Below are positions 24,718 to 32,492 of a DNA stretch of 35,090 nucleotides, piece after piece. The stretch lies in assembly GCA_902799655.1 (NCBI GenBank), contig CADCBH010000021.1, forward strand, positions 1-35,090. Direction: 5' to 3'. The notes beneath the pieces are model-generated. The model ran no database searches. It saw only the letters and a list, made by a program, of their open reading frames with translations, and was not told the origin of the DNA. Numbering within the stretch: the first letter of the stretch is position 1; each line of letters starts with the position of its first letter. The position numbers were made by a program, and so were the translations under genes. Source of the stretch: an uncultured Bacteroidales bacterium. GTDB taxonomy: Bacteria > Bacteroidota > Bacteroidia > Bacteroidales > Bacteroidaceae.

Positions 24718-24981
24718 ATGGAAATTATACTTTCAGAGAAACAAATGGATATTATAGCTATTCGAACAGCGAATAGAGTCGTTAACTTGTTACGAGTTGA
24801 AGATCGCCCCAAGCCCAGAAAGAAGTATATAGGCATTAAGGAGGCTGCTGGCATCCTTGGAATAAGTGAGTATCACCTCCGTCGTATCAAGGATCAATTC
24901 CCACACATCAAACGTGGTGATAATCAGCAAGGACGGATATACTTCGATGAAGATGCTCTGCTTGCTAACTTTATTAAATAA
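24718..24981 (+). CDS. Small HTH (excisionase-like) protein
   Basis: This 87-residue protein has a winged-helix pattern: YIGIKEAAGILGISEYHLRRIKDQFPHIKRGDNQQGRIYFDEDAL. The helix-turn-helix is followed by a wing and an acidic end, like MerR-type excisionases (Xis) and helix-turn-helix domain proteins upstream of tyrosine recombinases. The ATG is preceded by AAAAGGAAA, a rare Shine-Dalgarno-like sequence here; a TTG 33 nt upstream is unlikely. The integrase gene starts 21 nt downstream, so both are probably one unit. Its likely job is to steer recombination toward excision or to regulate the operon. Confidence 0.75.
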   Translation: MEIILSEKQMDIIAIRTANRVVNLLRVEDRPKPRKKYIGIKEAAGILGISEYHLRRIKDQFPHIKRGDNQQGRIYFDEDALLANFIK

Positions 24982-25002
24982 TATAATGTACACGCGTAAG
25001 CT

Positions 25003-26193
25003 ATGAATAAGAGTCCATTACTGAAGTACATTTTCGACCGTAAGCATGTGGCGACTGGAGAGAAGGAAGCTCCTGTCGAGCTACGTGTGACAGGCGATTA
25101 TAAACAACTTTACTTCATCACAGGCGTGATGGTCACCAAAAAACAGTGGCATAAAGGCACTTCATCGGTTATCAACCGCCCTGATGCAGCTGAACTTAAT
25201 CTCACGCTGGAGAAGTTCCTACGTAATGTCCGACAAGTCATCAATGACATGCTGGATGAAGGGAATGTTGATATGATGGCTATCCGCGATCGTCTGACAC
25301 GTAAGCAGACTGGCGTTGTCTCATTTATCGACTTCTGCGACAGACGCTCCAAAGAACGGCAGTTCAACCTATCCAAAGACAGTAAAGAGAGATATGACCG
25401 TTTCATGAAGAAATTCGTAGAATGGGGCGGTATAGAGTTCTTTCCTGATGTTACTGAGTCCAGCATCATCGCCTTCGATGAGTGGTTAGATAAGAAAAAC
25501 ATGAAGCCCTATAGTAAATGGAACAACTATCACCGTTTTCTTAACAGTTTCATCATCGATGCTGTACGCGAGGGGCTGATGACCAGAAATCCTTATCTTC
25601 ATGTGCGGATAAAAAAGGAAAAGTCTACAGGCGGCATCGGTAAGTACCTAACGCCAGAGGAATTCCAGATGATCAAGGCTGTAGAGCTGCCAACGGAAAG
25701 CCTTCGTAAGGTTCGTGATGTGTTCGTCTTCCAGACGTACACCTGTATGGCCTTTAAAGATCTTGCAGCCTTCAAGGCCAGCAAAATAGTCGAGATAAAG
25801 GGCATGAAGGTATATGTCGGCCAGCGTGTGAAGACCGGCCAGACCTTCACCGTCCCCTTGCTTCAAGAGGCACTTGGCATCCTTGAGAAATACCATAACA
25901 AGCTACCTATAATTACCAATGTGAAATATAATGAATACCTGAAGCTTGTTGCTCAAGCAGCAGGTATTGAGAAGCCAATCAGCAGCCATTGGGCCAGGCA
26001 CACTGGCGCTACCCTACTCCTCAATGAGGGTGGCTTCGACATGAAGATCGTGGCAAAGATTCTTGGACACTCGACCACTCGTATCACTGAGCAGGTATAT
26101 GCCAAGCTGCTCGATGAAACTGTAGTGGACGAGATGAAGAAATTCGAAGAAAAGCAGAAACAGAAAAAAGAAAATGATGATGACAATGATTAA
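25003..26193 (+). CDS. int: Tyrosine recombinase / integrase
   Basis: The 396-residue protein has three parts. These are an N-terminal arm-binding domain (FDRKHVATGEKEAPVELRV), a SAM-like core-binding domain (about 105-200, with SFIDFCDRR), and a catalytic domain. Catalytic residues read as His329 and Arg332 in SHWARHTGAT, His356 in KILGHST, and the nucleophile Tyr366 in EQVYAKL. The first catalytic arginine is not visible: where XerD has TGLR, this protein has TCMA (Ala250). A substitution at this position is also known in IntDOT of CTnDOT. The C-terminal tail is highly charged. It should integrate the element at the tRNA-Ser gene. Confidence 0.92.
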   Translation: MNKSPLLKYIFDRKHVATGEKEAPVELRVTGDYKQLYFITGVMVTKKQWHKGTSSVINRPDAAELNLTLEKFLRNVRQVINDMLDEGNVDMMAIRDRLTRKQTGVVSFIDFCDRRSKERQFNLSKDSKERYDRFMKKFVEWGGIEFFPDVTESSIIAFDEWLDKKNMKPYSKWNNYHRFLNSFIIDAVREGLMTRNPYLHVRIKKEKSTGGIGKYLTPEEFQMIKAVELPTESLRKVRDVFVFQTYTCMAFKDLAAFKASKIVEIKGMKVYVGQRVKTGQTFTVPLLQEALGILEKYHNKLPIITNVKYNEYLKLVAQAAGIEKPISSHWARHTGATLLLNEGGFDMKIVAKILGHSTTRITEQVYAKLLDETVVDEMKKFEEKQKQKKENDDDND

Positions 26194-26235
26194 TATGAAT
26201 CCATGAACTATCTCAGAACGAAATTATTGAAATAT

Positions 26236-26243
26236 TAACTTTG
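26236..26243 (+). promoter_or_regulatory. -7 box ahead of the 26278 gene
   Basis: TAACTTTG matches TAnnTTTG, 34 nt before the ATG at 26278. It suggests a transcript separate from the integrase. Confidence 0.5.
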
Positions 26244-26277
26244 AAGTTGCGCACGACACGAACCAGTGTATATTTTT

Positions 26278-26691
26278 ATGATAGATCATTCTTATTTCCT
26301 TCTCAAGTACATTAATAACTGGGACTTCTACATTCCGAAAATGGCATCGGCTCCTCTGCCAGAAACCCGAAGAGAGAAATACAATGCAATCATGGCCAGG
26401 TATCGGAGTAACGAGGTCAACGGACGGGATGTAACATGTGAGCTGGTTGCCTGGCTTGCAAACTTTGACAGCGAGAACCGTCAGAAATTCATCGACTGGC
26501 TTGCGTGTCAAAGAAGGACGATAGCTTACATTGACGACAATCACTTGATGAAATATCTATTCAATGTGTCAGAGACAGAAATGATAGTGCTTCTAAAGAG
26601 CCTCCAAGCGGCTATAGAAAACGATTCTCTCAACGAGAGAATGCATGATGCCGCCATCAAACTATTTGAACGCATTAATGTGAAAAGTTAA
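26278..26691 (+). CDS. Unknown protein of the mobile element (137 aa)
   Basis: I do not recognise this protein. It is soluble, mostly helical and charged, with readable segments PLPETRREKYNAIMARYRSNEVNG and NRQKFIDWLACQRRTIAYIDDNHLMKYLF. No signal peptide, membrane segment, HTH or zinc motif is visible. Starts are possible at 26278 or, less likely, at 26341 (MASAPLPETRR). It lies between the integrase and the primase genes with its own -7 box. Its position suggests a role in replication or regulation of the element. Confidence 0.55.
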   Translation: MIDHSYFLLKYINNWDFYIPKMASAPLPETRREKYNAIMARYRSNEVNGRDVTCELVAWLANFDSENRQKFIDWLACQRRTIAYIDDNHLMKYLFNVSETEMIVLLKSLQAAIENDSLNERMHDAAIKLFERINVKS

Positions 26692-26712
26692 CAAATAACT
26701 GACAATAAAAAT

Positions 26713-26739
26713 ATGAAAAGGAAACGTCCACCCCCATAA
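26713..26739 (+). CDS. Possible leader peptide MKRKRPPP
   Basis: A short frame of eight codons plus stop ends in three proline codons directly before the stop. It lies 10 nt upstream of a strong hairpin and 150 nt before the primase gene. Polyproline stalls ribosomes without EF-P, so this could be a leader controlling the hairpin. It could also be chance. Confidence 0.2.
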   Translation: MKRKRPPP

Positions 26740-26748
26740 AAACAGCAA

Positions 26749-26769
26749 CCCCTGGGGGAAACCCAGGGG
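26749..26769 (+). terminator. GC-rich hairpin before the primase gene
   Basis: CCCCTGGG (26749-26756) pairs with CCCAGGGG (26762-26769) across GGAAA. The downstream sequence AGTAATTCTTT is only weakly T-rich, so it is a terminator or attenuator candidate. Confidence 0.5.
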
Positions 26770-26889
26770 AGTAATTCTTTGCGCTGGAAATACTTTTTTT
26801 GCCTAAATGCGATGCAAATTTAAGTTTTTTCCTGCAAATATCCAAATCTTTTCAAATATTTTAGATAGAATCTTACAATTTGTATCATT

Positions 26890-29800
26890 ATGAGTTATAT
26901 CAAGCAAGAAATCATAGATATGATTATCGAAGAGTGTGACATCGTTAAGGTAGCCCAGAACCATGGTATGAACGTCAAGAAGAACGGCATCAGATATAAG
27001 ACATGTTGTCCGTTCCATGACGATAGCAACCCGTCATTCACTTTCTTCCAGGACACCAATCAAGGACACTGCTTTGTATGTGGTGCCCATACCAATGTCG
27101 TTCAACTCGTTCAGAAGATAGAAGGCCTTGACTTCAAGGCTGCCGCTGAATCATTGGCTAAGGAGTTCAATATAGATATAAAATATGAGGATGTTTCTCC
27201 GGAATGGGAGAAACAAGAGAATAAGAAGGAGTCTCTTCGCGTCTGTATGGCCAAGGCTGGGGAGTTCTTCCGTGGGCAGTTCCTTGCCTCTCAGAAGGCC
27301 CAAGACTATACCTACGGACGATGGGGCAAGGAGTTCAGCGACTTAGTGGGTGTCGGTTATGCCCCTCCAGGCAGTAAAGATTTCTTCGATTTCATTCAGA
27401 AGCAGGGTCTGAACAAGGAACTGTGTAAGGAGGCAGGCCTTATAGCAGAGAAAGAGACCGACAATCGTGAATATGCCTTTTTCCGTGATAGGTTGACTCT
27501 GAGTATCCGCGACCGTTACGGCAGATGTATAGGCTTTACTTGCCGGAACTTTGATGGCAGTAATCCCAAATATTTGAATAATGCCGACAGTGAAATATTT
27601 CATAAGGGCGAGGTCCTGTTTGGTATTGACCATGCTGGCAAGGCCATCAGCCAGACGCAAGAAGCCTACCTCGTAGAAGGTGCACCGGACTGCTACCGTC
27701 TGCATTCGATAGGCGTTACCAACACCGTGGCTTGTCTCGGTTCTGCCTGGACTGATGATCATTTCAGACTATTGAATCGTTCTGCCACCAAGGTGTGCTT
27801 CATTCCCGATGCCGATGTCATCAAGCCTGGGCAGAAGTTCCCTCACGGCATTGATGCCGTCATCAAGGGTGGCAAAATGGCCATTGAGAAAGGTCTTGCT
27901 GTGTATGTGAAGGAGATACCAGCTACCAATGAAAAGCAGGATGCCGACTCCTATTTCACCAGTAAGGAAGTCTTTGACAGCCTACAGGAGCAGGACTTTA
28001 TACTATGGTATGCTGACAAGCTATTCAGCAGCAGCGAGACCATAGAGGATAAGACGGCTGCCGTGCATACGATAGCCAACATACTTTCTTCTTTCAGCGA
28101 TGCCACACAGGTAGAATACTATAAGGCGGAGCTGAAGAAATATACGAACGGTAGTGTCAAGGCGTGGAATGATGATATCAAGACACATACCAATTACAGT
28201 AAGGCTGTCAAGCGGAAGAAGGTCACCACGTCAGACGGTACGAAGCCCGAGGACTTTGGATTTAAGGTCAAGGACGGCTGTTATGTCATAGAGGATGACA
28301 AAGGAATACGTACTTTGTCTAATTTCACGATGGAGCCACTATTTCATATTGACGACCCCTTCCTTGAACGCCGCATATTCAACATCGAGAACACATCGAA
28401 TGAGAAGGCTATTATAGAACTTACCTCAGAAGAACTGTCAAAGAATGACAAGTTTGAAGCTAAGGTGGTCGGAAGGGGTAATTATAACTGGATAGGCAGA
28501 AAGGATGACCTTCAGAAGATAAGAGGATATCTCATGGCCAACATGTCCGCCGCACTGCCTATCAAGCAACTTGGCTGGCAACGGCAAGGTTTCTTCGCCT
28601 TCGGAAACGGCATTTATGACGATGAGGAATGGCATCAAGCGGACGATTATGGTATAGTCAAGCTGGAAGATAAAGGCAATTACTATATACAGTCTCATTC
28701 CATCATATATCGAAATGACCCTAAATTATATGAATTTGAGCGGAATTTCATTCGTCGTGAAGGATCTACAGTGACCTTGCGCGAGCTGGCAGATCAGATA
28801 ACTAAGGTGTTTGGCATGAACGGTCAGGTGACATTACTCTTCCTGCTGGCCTCCATGTACCATGACATCATAGCAGATTCATACTTCCCGATTCTTGACA
28901 TGTTCGGCAAGTTTGGTACCGGTAAGACTGCGCTTGCGGAAACCATAACGGCATTCTTTTCGCCGAAGCTTTCTGCGAATTTCAAGAATGCGACTGTTCC
29001 GGCACTATCTTACATGGTAGGTGCTGCTGCTAATGCCGTGATTGCCGTCCATGAATATAAGAACGACTTGGATGACAGGATGATAGAATATCTGAAAGGA
29101 ACCTATGACCTCATAGGACGCACACGCATGTCGATGAATAAGGACGGCAGCAAAGAGACGACTGCCGTTGACTCTGGCTTGATTATCACGGGCCAAGAGA
29201 TGCCTACGAAGGATCCTGCATTATTCTCCCGTTGCATTTATCTTACTTTCGAGAAGGACCAGTTTACGCCTGAAGAGACTGACGAGTTCAATAAACTCCA
29301 AGAAATGAGGAATAACGGCTTTACCCATTTAACAATCGAGCTCATAAAGTACCGAGGAAAAGTGGCAAAAGAATACAAACAGGTTTTTAGTGAGGCTTTT
29401 TTAGAGATAAAAGAAGATCTCGGTAAAAAAGAGCATGCGGAAAGAATCCTGAAGAATTGGGCTATAATCCTTGGCGTGTACAAAGTCCTCAAGGATGACC
29501 TGGATATAGGCATTGGCTATGATGAAATCAGCAGTTTCGTTAAGATGTCCGTAAAGAAGCAAGTTATGTCAGTGAAGACTACTGATGAGCTGGCAAGCTT
29601 CTGGAATACCTTGCAATATCTCTTTTCACAGAAGAAATTCATGGACTGGAGGGAATTTCGCATCAGGGTCATTACGCGAGAACTGGGTCATGAGTTCGGT
29701 GAGCCACATCCGGTACTTTATCTCCGTAAGACGGGCATCTTCGAGATGTACCAGGCAGTCTGTCATCGAGTAGGTGTAAAGTCCATCCCCAAGGAATCCT

Positions 29801-30066
29801 TGCTCTATTATATGCAACATGCAAGCTATTATCTCGGGAAAAAGAAGGTCAAATACTACGACTACAACGAAAACGGCTCGCCTGTACAGGATATACAAGA
29901 ATCCTATAACCAGAAAGGAGTTTTCGTTAAGCAGCAATTGTCGTTGGAGTCATATGCTTTCGACTACGTGAAGCTCCAGGAACTGTATGACCTTGATCTG
30001 CTGCCCGAAAGGACATCAGGAGAAGACGATGACGTGCAACAGCTGGAATTGTTTGAGAAGGACTGA
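26890..30066 (+). CDS. Primase-helicase: CHC2 zinc finger, TOPRIM, P-loop ATPase
   Basis: This is a 1058-residue replication protein. Residues 5-100 resemble the DnaG N-terminus, with zinc ligands C40, H43, C61 and C64 (CPFHDDSNPSF...HCFVCG) and the helix FKAAAESLAKEFNI. A TOPRIM domain follows, with VEGAPD (262-267) and the metal-binding DAD (307-309) in FIPDADV. The C-terminal half is a P-loop ATPase with Walker A GKFGTGKT (673-680) and a Walker B/sensor region around AVIAVHEYKND. It resembles DUF927-type helicase parts of phage and plasmid primase-helicases. It should start replication of the excised element. A candidate origin lies directly downstream. A preceding hairpin and short frame may control its expression. 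Confidence 0.88.
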   Translation: MSYIKQEIIDMIIEECDIVKVAQNHGMNVKKNGIRYKTCCPFHDDSNPSFTFFQDTNQGHCFVCGAHTNVVQLVQKIEGLDFKAAAESLAKEFNIDIKYEDVSPEWEKQENKKESLRVCMAKAGEFFRGQFLASQKAQDYTYGRWGKEFSDLVGVGYAPPGSKDFFDFIQKQGLNKELCKEAGLIAEKETDNREYAFFRDRLTLSIRDRYGRCIGFTCRNFDGSNPKYLNNADSEIFHKGEVLFGIDHAGKAISQTQEAYLVEGAPDCYRLHSIGVTNTVACLGSAWTDDHFRLLNRSATKVCFIPDADVIKPGQKFPHGIDAVIKGGKMAIEKGLAVYVKEIPATNEKQDADSYFTSKEVFDSLQEQDFILWYADKLFSSSETIEDKTAAVHTIANILSSFSDATQVEYYKAELKKYTNGSVKAWNDDIKTHTNYSKAVKRKKVTTSDGTKPEDFGFKVKDGCYVIEDDKGIRTLSNFTMEPLFHIDDPFLERRIFNIENTSNEKAIIELTSEELSKNDKFEAKVVGRGNYNWIGRKDDLQKIRGYLMANMSAALPIKQLGWQRQGFFAFGNGIYDDEEWHQADDYGIVKLEDKGNYYIQSHSIIYRNDPKLYEFERNFIRREGSTVTLRELADQITKVFGMNGQVTLLFLLASMYHDIIADSYFPILDMFGKFGTGKTALAETITAFFSPKLSANFKNATVPALSYMVGAAANAVIAVHEYKNDLDDRMIEYLKGTYDLIGRTRMSMNKDGSKETTAVDSGLIITGQEMPTKDPALFSRCIYLTFEKDQFTPEETDEFNKLQEMRNNGFTHLTIELIKYRGKVAKEYKQVFSEAFLEIKEDLGKKEHAERILKNWAIILGVYKVLKDDLDIGIGYDEISSFVKMSVKKQVMSVKTTDELASFWNTLQYLFSQKKFMDWREFRIRVITRELGHEFGEPHPVLYLRKTGIFEMYQAVCHRVGVKSIPKESLLYYMQHASYYLGKKKVKYYDYNENGSPVQDIQESYNQKGVFVKQQLSLESYAFDYVKLQELYDLDLLPERTSGEDDDVQQLELFEKD

Positions 30067-30094
30067 TGATCAAATAATCGGTTTTTAAGCGTTT

Positions 30095-30122
30095 GGGGGG
30101 TGCCGTCGGGTGACCCTTTTTT
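30095..30122 (+). terminator. Possible terminator after the primase gene
   Basis: A G-rich block can pair with ACCC (30113-30116) just before six T's. The stem is short, so confidence is low. Confidence 0.3.
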
Positions 30123-30354
30123 CTTGCGAAAGATTTATTTCTAATAATAAGGGGATATATTTCTATGGAACCGACAAGAACTTAGCTATCTCCCTCATTA
30201 TTAGGTGATTATATGGTTCTGAAGTTTGCAACCGTATGCAACCGTATGCAACCGACCAGAGCTGATACCCATTCTACAGTCCCCAAAAGTTGCAGCTGGT
30301 TCTGCAAAGTTGCTGGCCGGTTGCAAAATCTGAAACCGCTTAAACAACTGTAAA
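30123..30354. other. Candidate replication origin: inverted repeat and iterons
   Basis: An imperfect inverted repeat of 17-18 bp (CTAATAATAAGGGGATA at 30141-30157 and TATCTCCCTCATTATTAG at 30187-30204) encloses 29 nt. Direct repeats follow head to tail: TGCAACCGTA at 30227-30236 and 30237-30246, then TGCAACCGAC at 30247-30256. An inverted copy, CCGGTTGCA, lies at 30317-30325. Iterons next to a primase gene are typical of a plasmid-like origin. No gene is visible. Confidence 0.5.
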
Positions 30355-30567
30355 TCAGTAGCTTAATCCTATTTTAAGGGGCGGTTTTAAAATTTGAGGA
30401 AACATACCCCCTTTATTCAATAAAAAAATTCTGGGAACACTACTACTTTTCGAGGATGTAAAGTATTTTGCAAAAATGCCCGATTTCATGGGCGTCACCT
30501 CAAAAACGACTTCATAGGAAGCCCACTGTGGCCATATTGACGGGGTACCGATATAACTATACCCCAT
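30355..30567 (-). CDS. Possible small protein containing TPSIWPQWASYEVV (70 aa)
   Basis: The 70-residue frame starts MGYSYIGTPSIWPQWASYEV. Its first half is repeated at 32389-32492 with mostly synonymous third-base changes (CCG/CCA, GAA/GAG, GTG/GTA), which suggests coding selection. The second copy lacks the ATG (CAG in its place) and ends after EVVLEVDP. The downstream half has no recognisable feature. I do not know the family. The overlap with a structured GGGGT...ACCCC hairpin leaves open that the conserved unit is a DNA or RNA element instead. Confidence 0.35.
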   Translation of the reverse strand: MGYSYIGTPSIWPQWASYEVVFEVTPMKSGIFAKYFTSSKSSSVPRIFLLNKGGMFPQILKPPLKIGLSY

Positions 30568-30598
30568 TTTGGGGATAAAATAAAATTTTCTTACAACG
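30497..30598. repeat. Duplicated element, copy 1
   Basis: This is a unit of about 102 bp shared with 32389-32492 in the same orientation. A core of 29 identical bases lies at 30512-30540 (here) and 32404-32432. Next to the core, GGGGT and ACCCC form a stem with a different loop in each copy, and both copies end in CTTACAACG. The two copies bracket the cargo operon. Confidence 0.85.
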
Positions 30599-30675
30599 AC
30601 AAAAGAAAGATTGTAACCCGTTAATGAGCAGCACCCATCGTAGATTCACCAACGTATTGTCAAAACGGCACAGAC

Positions 30676-30762
30676 TCAAATAAAAAGAGCTGCCACCATC
30701 GCACTATAGAGCATGAACTTAATCCCATAGCTGACTGCAGCGAGCAATATGGATGCAATCAT
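30676..30762 (-). CDS. Possible 28-aa hydrophobic micropeptide
   Basis: The short frame runs MIASILLAAVSYGIKFMLYS and then SAMVAALFI to a TGA, and is hydrophobic almost throughout, like a single-pass membrane peptide or a type I toxin. A four-codon frame (ATG ATC AAA GGA TGA) ends on its start as ATGA, which could couple translation; the purine run AAAGG lies just before. It sits between the cargo terminator and the candidate origin. Coding is unproven. Confidence 0.35.
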   Translation of the reverse strand: MIASILLAAVSYGIKFMLYSAMVAALFI

Positions 30763-30832
30763 CCTTTGATCATTTGTATTCCGCCCTCCTCTTCTGAACC
30801 TTGAATTCTAACCGCTGAAAACTAAACAGAAA

Positions 30833-30868
30833 CACTCGGTGGACTCACAGGTTCCACCGAGTGCTTTT
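30833..30868 (-). terminator. Terminator of the cargo operon
   Basis: CACTCGGTGGA (30833-30843) and TCCACCGAGTG (30853-30863) form a perfect 11-bp stem. It lies 30 nt after the stop of the secreted-protein gene and has short T-rich flanks on both strands. Confidence 0.75.
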
Positions 30869-30892
30869 CATTTAAGTCCGAAATCAAATGCT

Positions 30893-31456
30893 TTATCTCC
30901 TATCCTCCCTATACCTCCTGATACATTCGTCGAAGCAGCGTGTGAAGCCCGAGAGCGAGAACTTCCTCACCACCTGCTTGCCGCGCAGCGGATCCGTCCA
31001 GCGCACCGCCACCGACTGCCCCGCCTTCATTGTCGTCGCGTCCATGTCGAACACAAAAGTCCCGAAGAACGTGTCGCCCACCTGTTCCACATCGCCAAAC
31101 GTCATCTTTACCGTGCCCAAGTCCTCCTCGCTGTCGTTCCGTGGCAGCGCCACGCGCCACTCGTAGTCCACCTCGCGGTCCGCTATCTCCCCGTGCCGTT
31201 CCGTCACCGCCTCCAGTGTCTCATCCATGAACAGCGTGCCGTCGTACCATTCCATCACGCCCATCCTTCCCTGTAGGAAGAACACCGCCGCCAGTCGCCG
31301 TCTCTCGTCGAAGTAGCGCATGTAGTGCGACCGTTTACCCGAGTATTCATCCACCGTCGTGTAGGCCGTCCATCCCGACCTGTCGCCGTACACCACCTGC
31401 GCCCGAGCCGTAGTCACCATTATGCTCATTAGAGCCAAAACAAAAAACTTTTTCAT
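30893..31456 (-). CDS. Secreted protein of unknown function (187 aa)
   Basis: The protein starts MKKFFVLALMSIMVTTARAQ, a clear signal peptide with cleavage after ARA, so the mature part is periplasmic or secreted. The mature part is charged and beta-rich (for example MRYFDERRRLAAVFFLQGRMGVMEWYDGTLF), ending GFTRCFDECIRRYREDRR with two cysteines. I do not recognise the family. Codon use is markedly GC-richer than in the flanking element genes (many CGC, GCC and GTC codons), which suggests a separate origin. It is the last gene of the HTH - membrane protein - secreted protein unit and is followed by a strong terminator. Confidence 0.65.
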   Translation of the reverse strand: MKKFFVLALMSIMVTTARAQVVYGDRSGWTAYTTVDEYSGKRSHYMRYFDERRRLAAVFFLQGRMGVMEWYDGTLFMDETLEAVTERHGEIADREVDYEWRVALPRNDSEEDLGTVKMTFGDVEQVGDTFFGTFVFDMDATTMKAGQSVAVRWTDPLRGKQVVRKFSLSGFTRCFDECIRRYREDRR

Positions 31457-31498
31457 ATCGCTTGAATGTTTTAGTTAGTGAAAAAATACCTTTAAAAT

Positions 31499-31768
31499 TT
31501 AGCTCTCCAGAAAGGCACGAATCAGCTTCATAATCCATACCAGCACCCATGCGAGTATGATAAACACCAGTATGTAGCCCGAATAGTAGAGCCACAAGGC
31601 AAATGCAACAAACGCCGTCAATGCCAGTAGTTTCTTCCACCAAGGGGCTTTCAGAAACCACTCGTTCAGCGGGTCAGGCTCTTGCCCGCCGCCCGACGAT
31701 GCAAACCGCCCGTCCAAGCCACGTGGCTGCGTCATCCAGTGATTGCTTCTACGTCCAAATCTCGCCAT
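31499..31768 (-). CDS. Small two-helix membrane protein (89 aa)
   Basis: The 89-residue protein has a basic, glycine-rich N-terminus (MARFGRRSNHW...GLDGRFASSGGGQ), then PLNEWFLKAPWWKKLLALTAFVAFALWLYY and GYILVFIILAWVLVWIMKL, two closely spaced membrane helices. No family is recognised. It starts 10 nt after the HTH gene and precedes the secreted-protein gene by 42 nt, so all three are probably one transcript. Two-helix proteins of this size occur as toxins, holins or accessory subunits; nothing in the sequence decides between these. Confidence 0.6.
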   Translation of the reverse strand: MARFGRRSNHWMTQPRGLDGRFASSGGGQEPDPLNEWFLKAPWWKKLLALTAFVAFALWLYYSGYILVFIILAWVLVWIMKLIRAFLES

Positions 31769-31778
31769 ACCTTTATAA

Positions 31779-32153
31779 TTACTTGATGAACCCCAGCTTG
31801 ATGGCCTCGTGGCAGTGGGGGCAGATCAACGCCACGTCAGGAGTTAGCGCAGGTTGCTGCTGCGACGGCTTGTTGTTGAACGGTAACTCGTCGGCAGTCG
31901 ACGCCTCCATCTTTGGCGCAGGCTCGGCTTGGGACTGCTGTGTGGCGCGTGCGGGCTCGTTGGGTTTGATGCCGAAGAGCATTTCTTGGGTACTGATGCC
32001 GATGGCGGTAGCCACGAGCTCGATGGTTTCCCACTTGGGGTTTGTGAGTAGGGAGTTGAAGGCTTGATTGAACTTGCCCATACGCTCGGCAACTACTTTC
32101 TTGGTCAAACCTTTTTGATTGATGACCTCTTCGATGCGTGCTTTGATATCCAT
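31779..32153 (-). CDS. HTH regulator with C-terminal CxxC motif
   Basis: The 124-residue protein starts MDIKARIEEVINQKGLTKKVVAERMG and continues FNQAFNSLL...WETIELVATAIGIS, a standard XRE-type helix-turn-helix at about residues 5-60. A flexible linker rich in Q, P, A and S follows (about 65-105). The end reads LICPHCHEAIKLGFIK, half a zinc ribbon, so two subunits may share a metal. It is the first gene of the cargo operon. A perfect 8-bp inverted repeat 19 nt before its start (32172-32193) is the likely site of autoregulation. Confidence 0.75.
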   Translation of the reverse strand: MDIKARIEEVINQKGLTKKVVAERMGKFNQAFNSLLTNPKWETIELVATAIGISTQEMLFGIKPNEPARATQQSQAEPAPKMEASTADELPFNNKPSQQQPALTPDVALICPHCHEAIKLGFIK

Positions 32154-32171
32154 GTTTTTGTTTATTTTCCG

Positions 32172-32193
32172 GTAATTTTCGCTGTAAAATTAC
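32172..32193 (-). promoter_or_regulatory. Candidate operator of the HTH regulator
   Basis: GTAATTTT (32172-32179) and AAAATTAC (32186-32193) form a perfect inverted repeat with a 6-nt spacer, 19 nt upstream of the HTH start. On the minus strand it includes TAATTTTA, a near -7 box, so binding there would block transcription. Confidence 0.55.
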
Positions 32194-32388
32194 GAAAAAT
32201 ATTTGAAAAGTCAAACGTTTTTCTGGTTTTTGCCTTATTTTGTCCCCAAAATAGAGAGAAAAACTGCATAATCGACTCTTTTTGGTCAGAACACGCTGCT
32301 TTGCCCCGCTTTTTAGCGAAATTGGTATCCCGTCACCCTCTGCCAGATTGTAAAGAAAAGTACAAAAGTGGCTGTTTTTCAGGGGTCT

Positions 32389-32492
32389 ACCTCAAGAACG
32401 ACCTCATAGGAAGCCCACTGTGGCCATATTGATGGGGTGGTAAGGTAGTAATACCCCTGAAAATCTGGTGAAATAAAAAAATACTTACAACG
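32389..32492. repeat. Duplicated element, copy 2
   Basis: Direct repeat of 30497-30598, about 1.9 kb away. Read on the minus strand it encodes GYYYLTTPSIWPQWASYEVV and then a stop after LEVDP, with no ATG in front. Confidence 0.85.

Noticed and set aside
30227-30256. Iterons as a CRISPR array
   Set aside because: The repeats are adjacent 10-mers without spacers and no cas gene is near; no CRISPR array was seen in the window.
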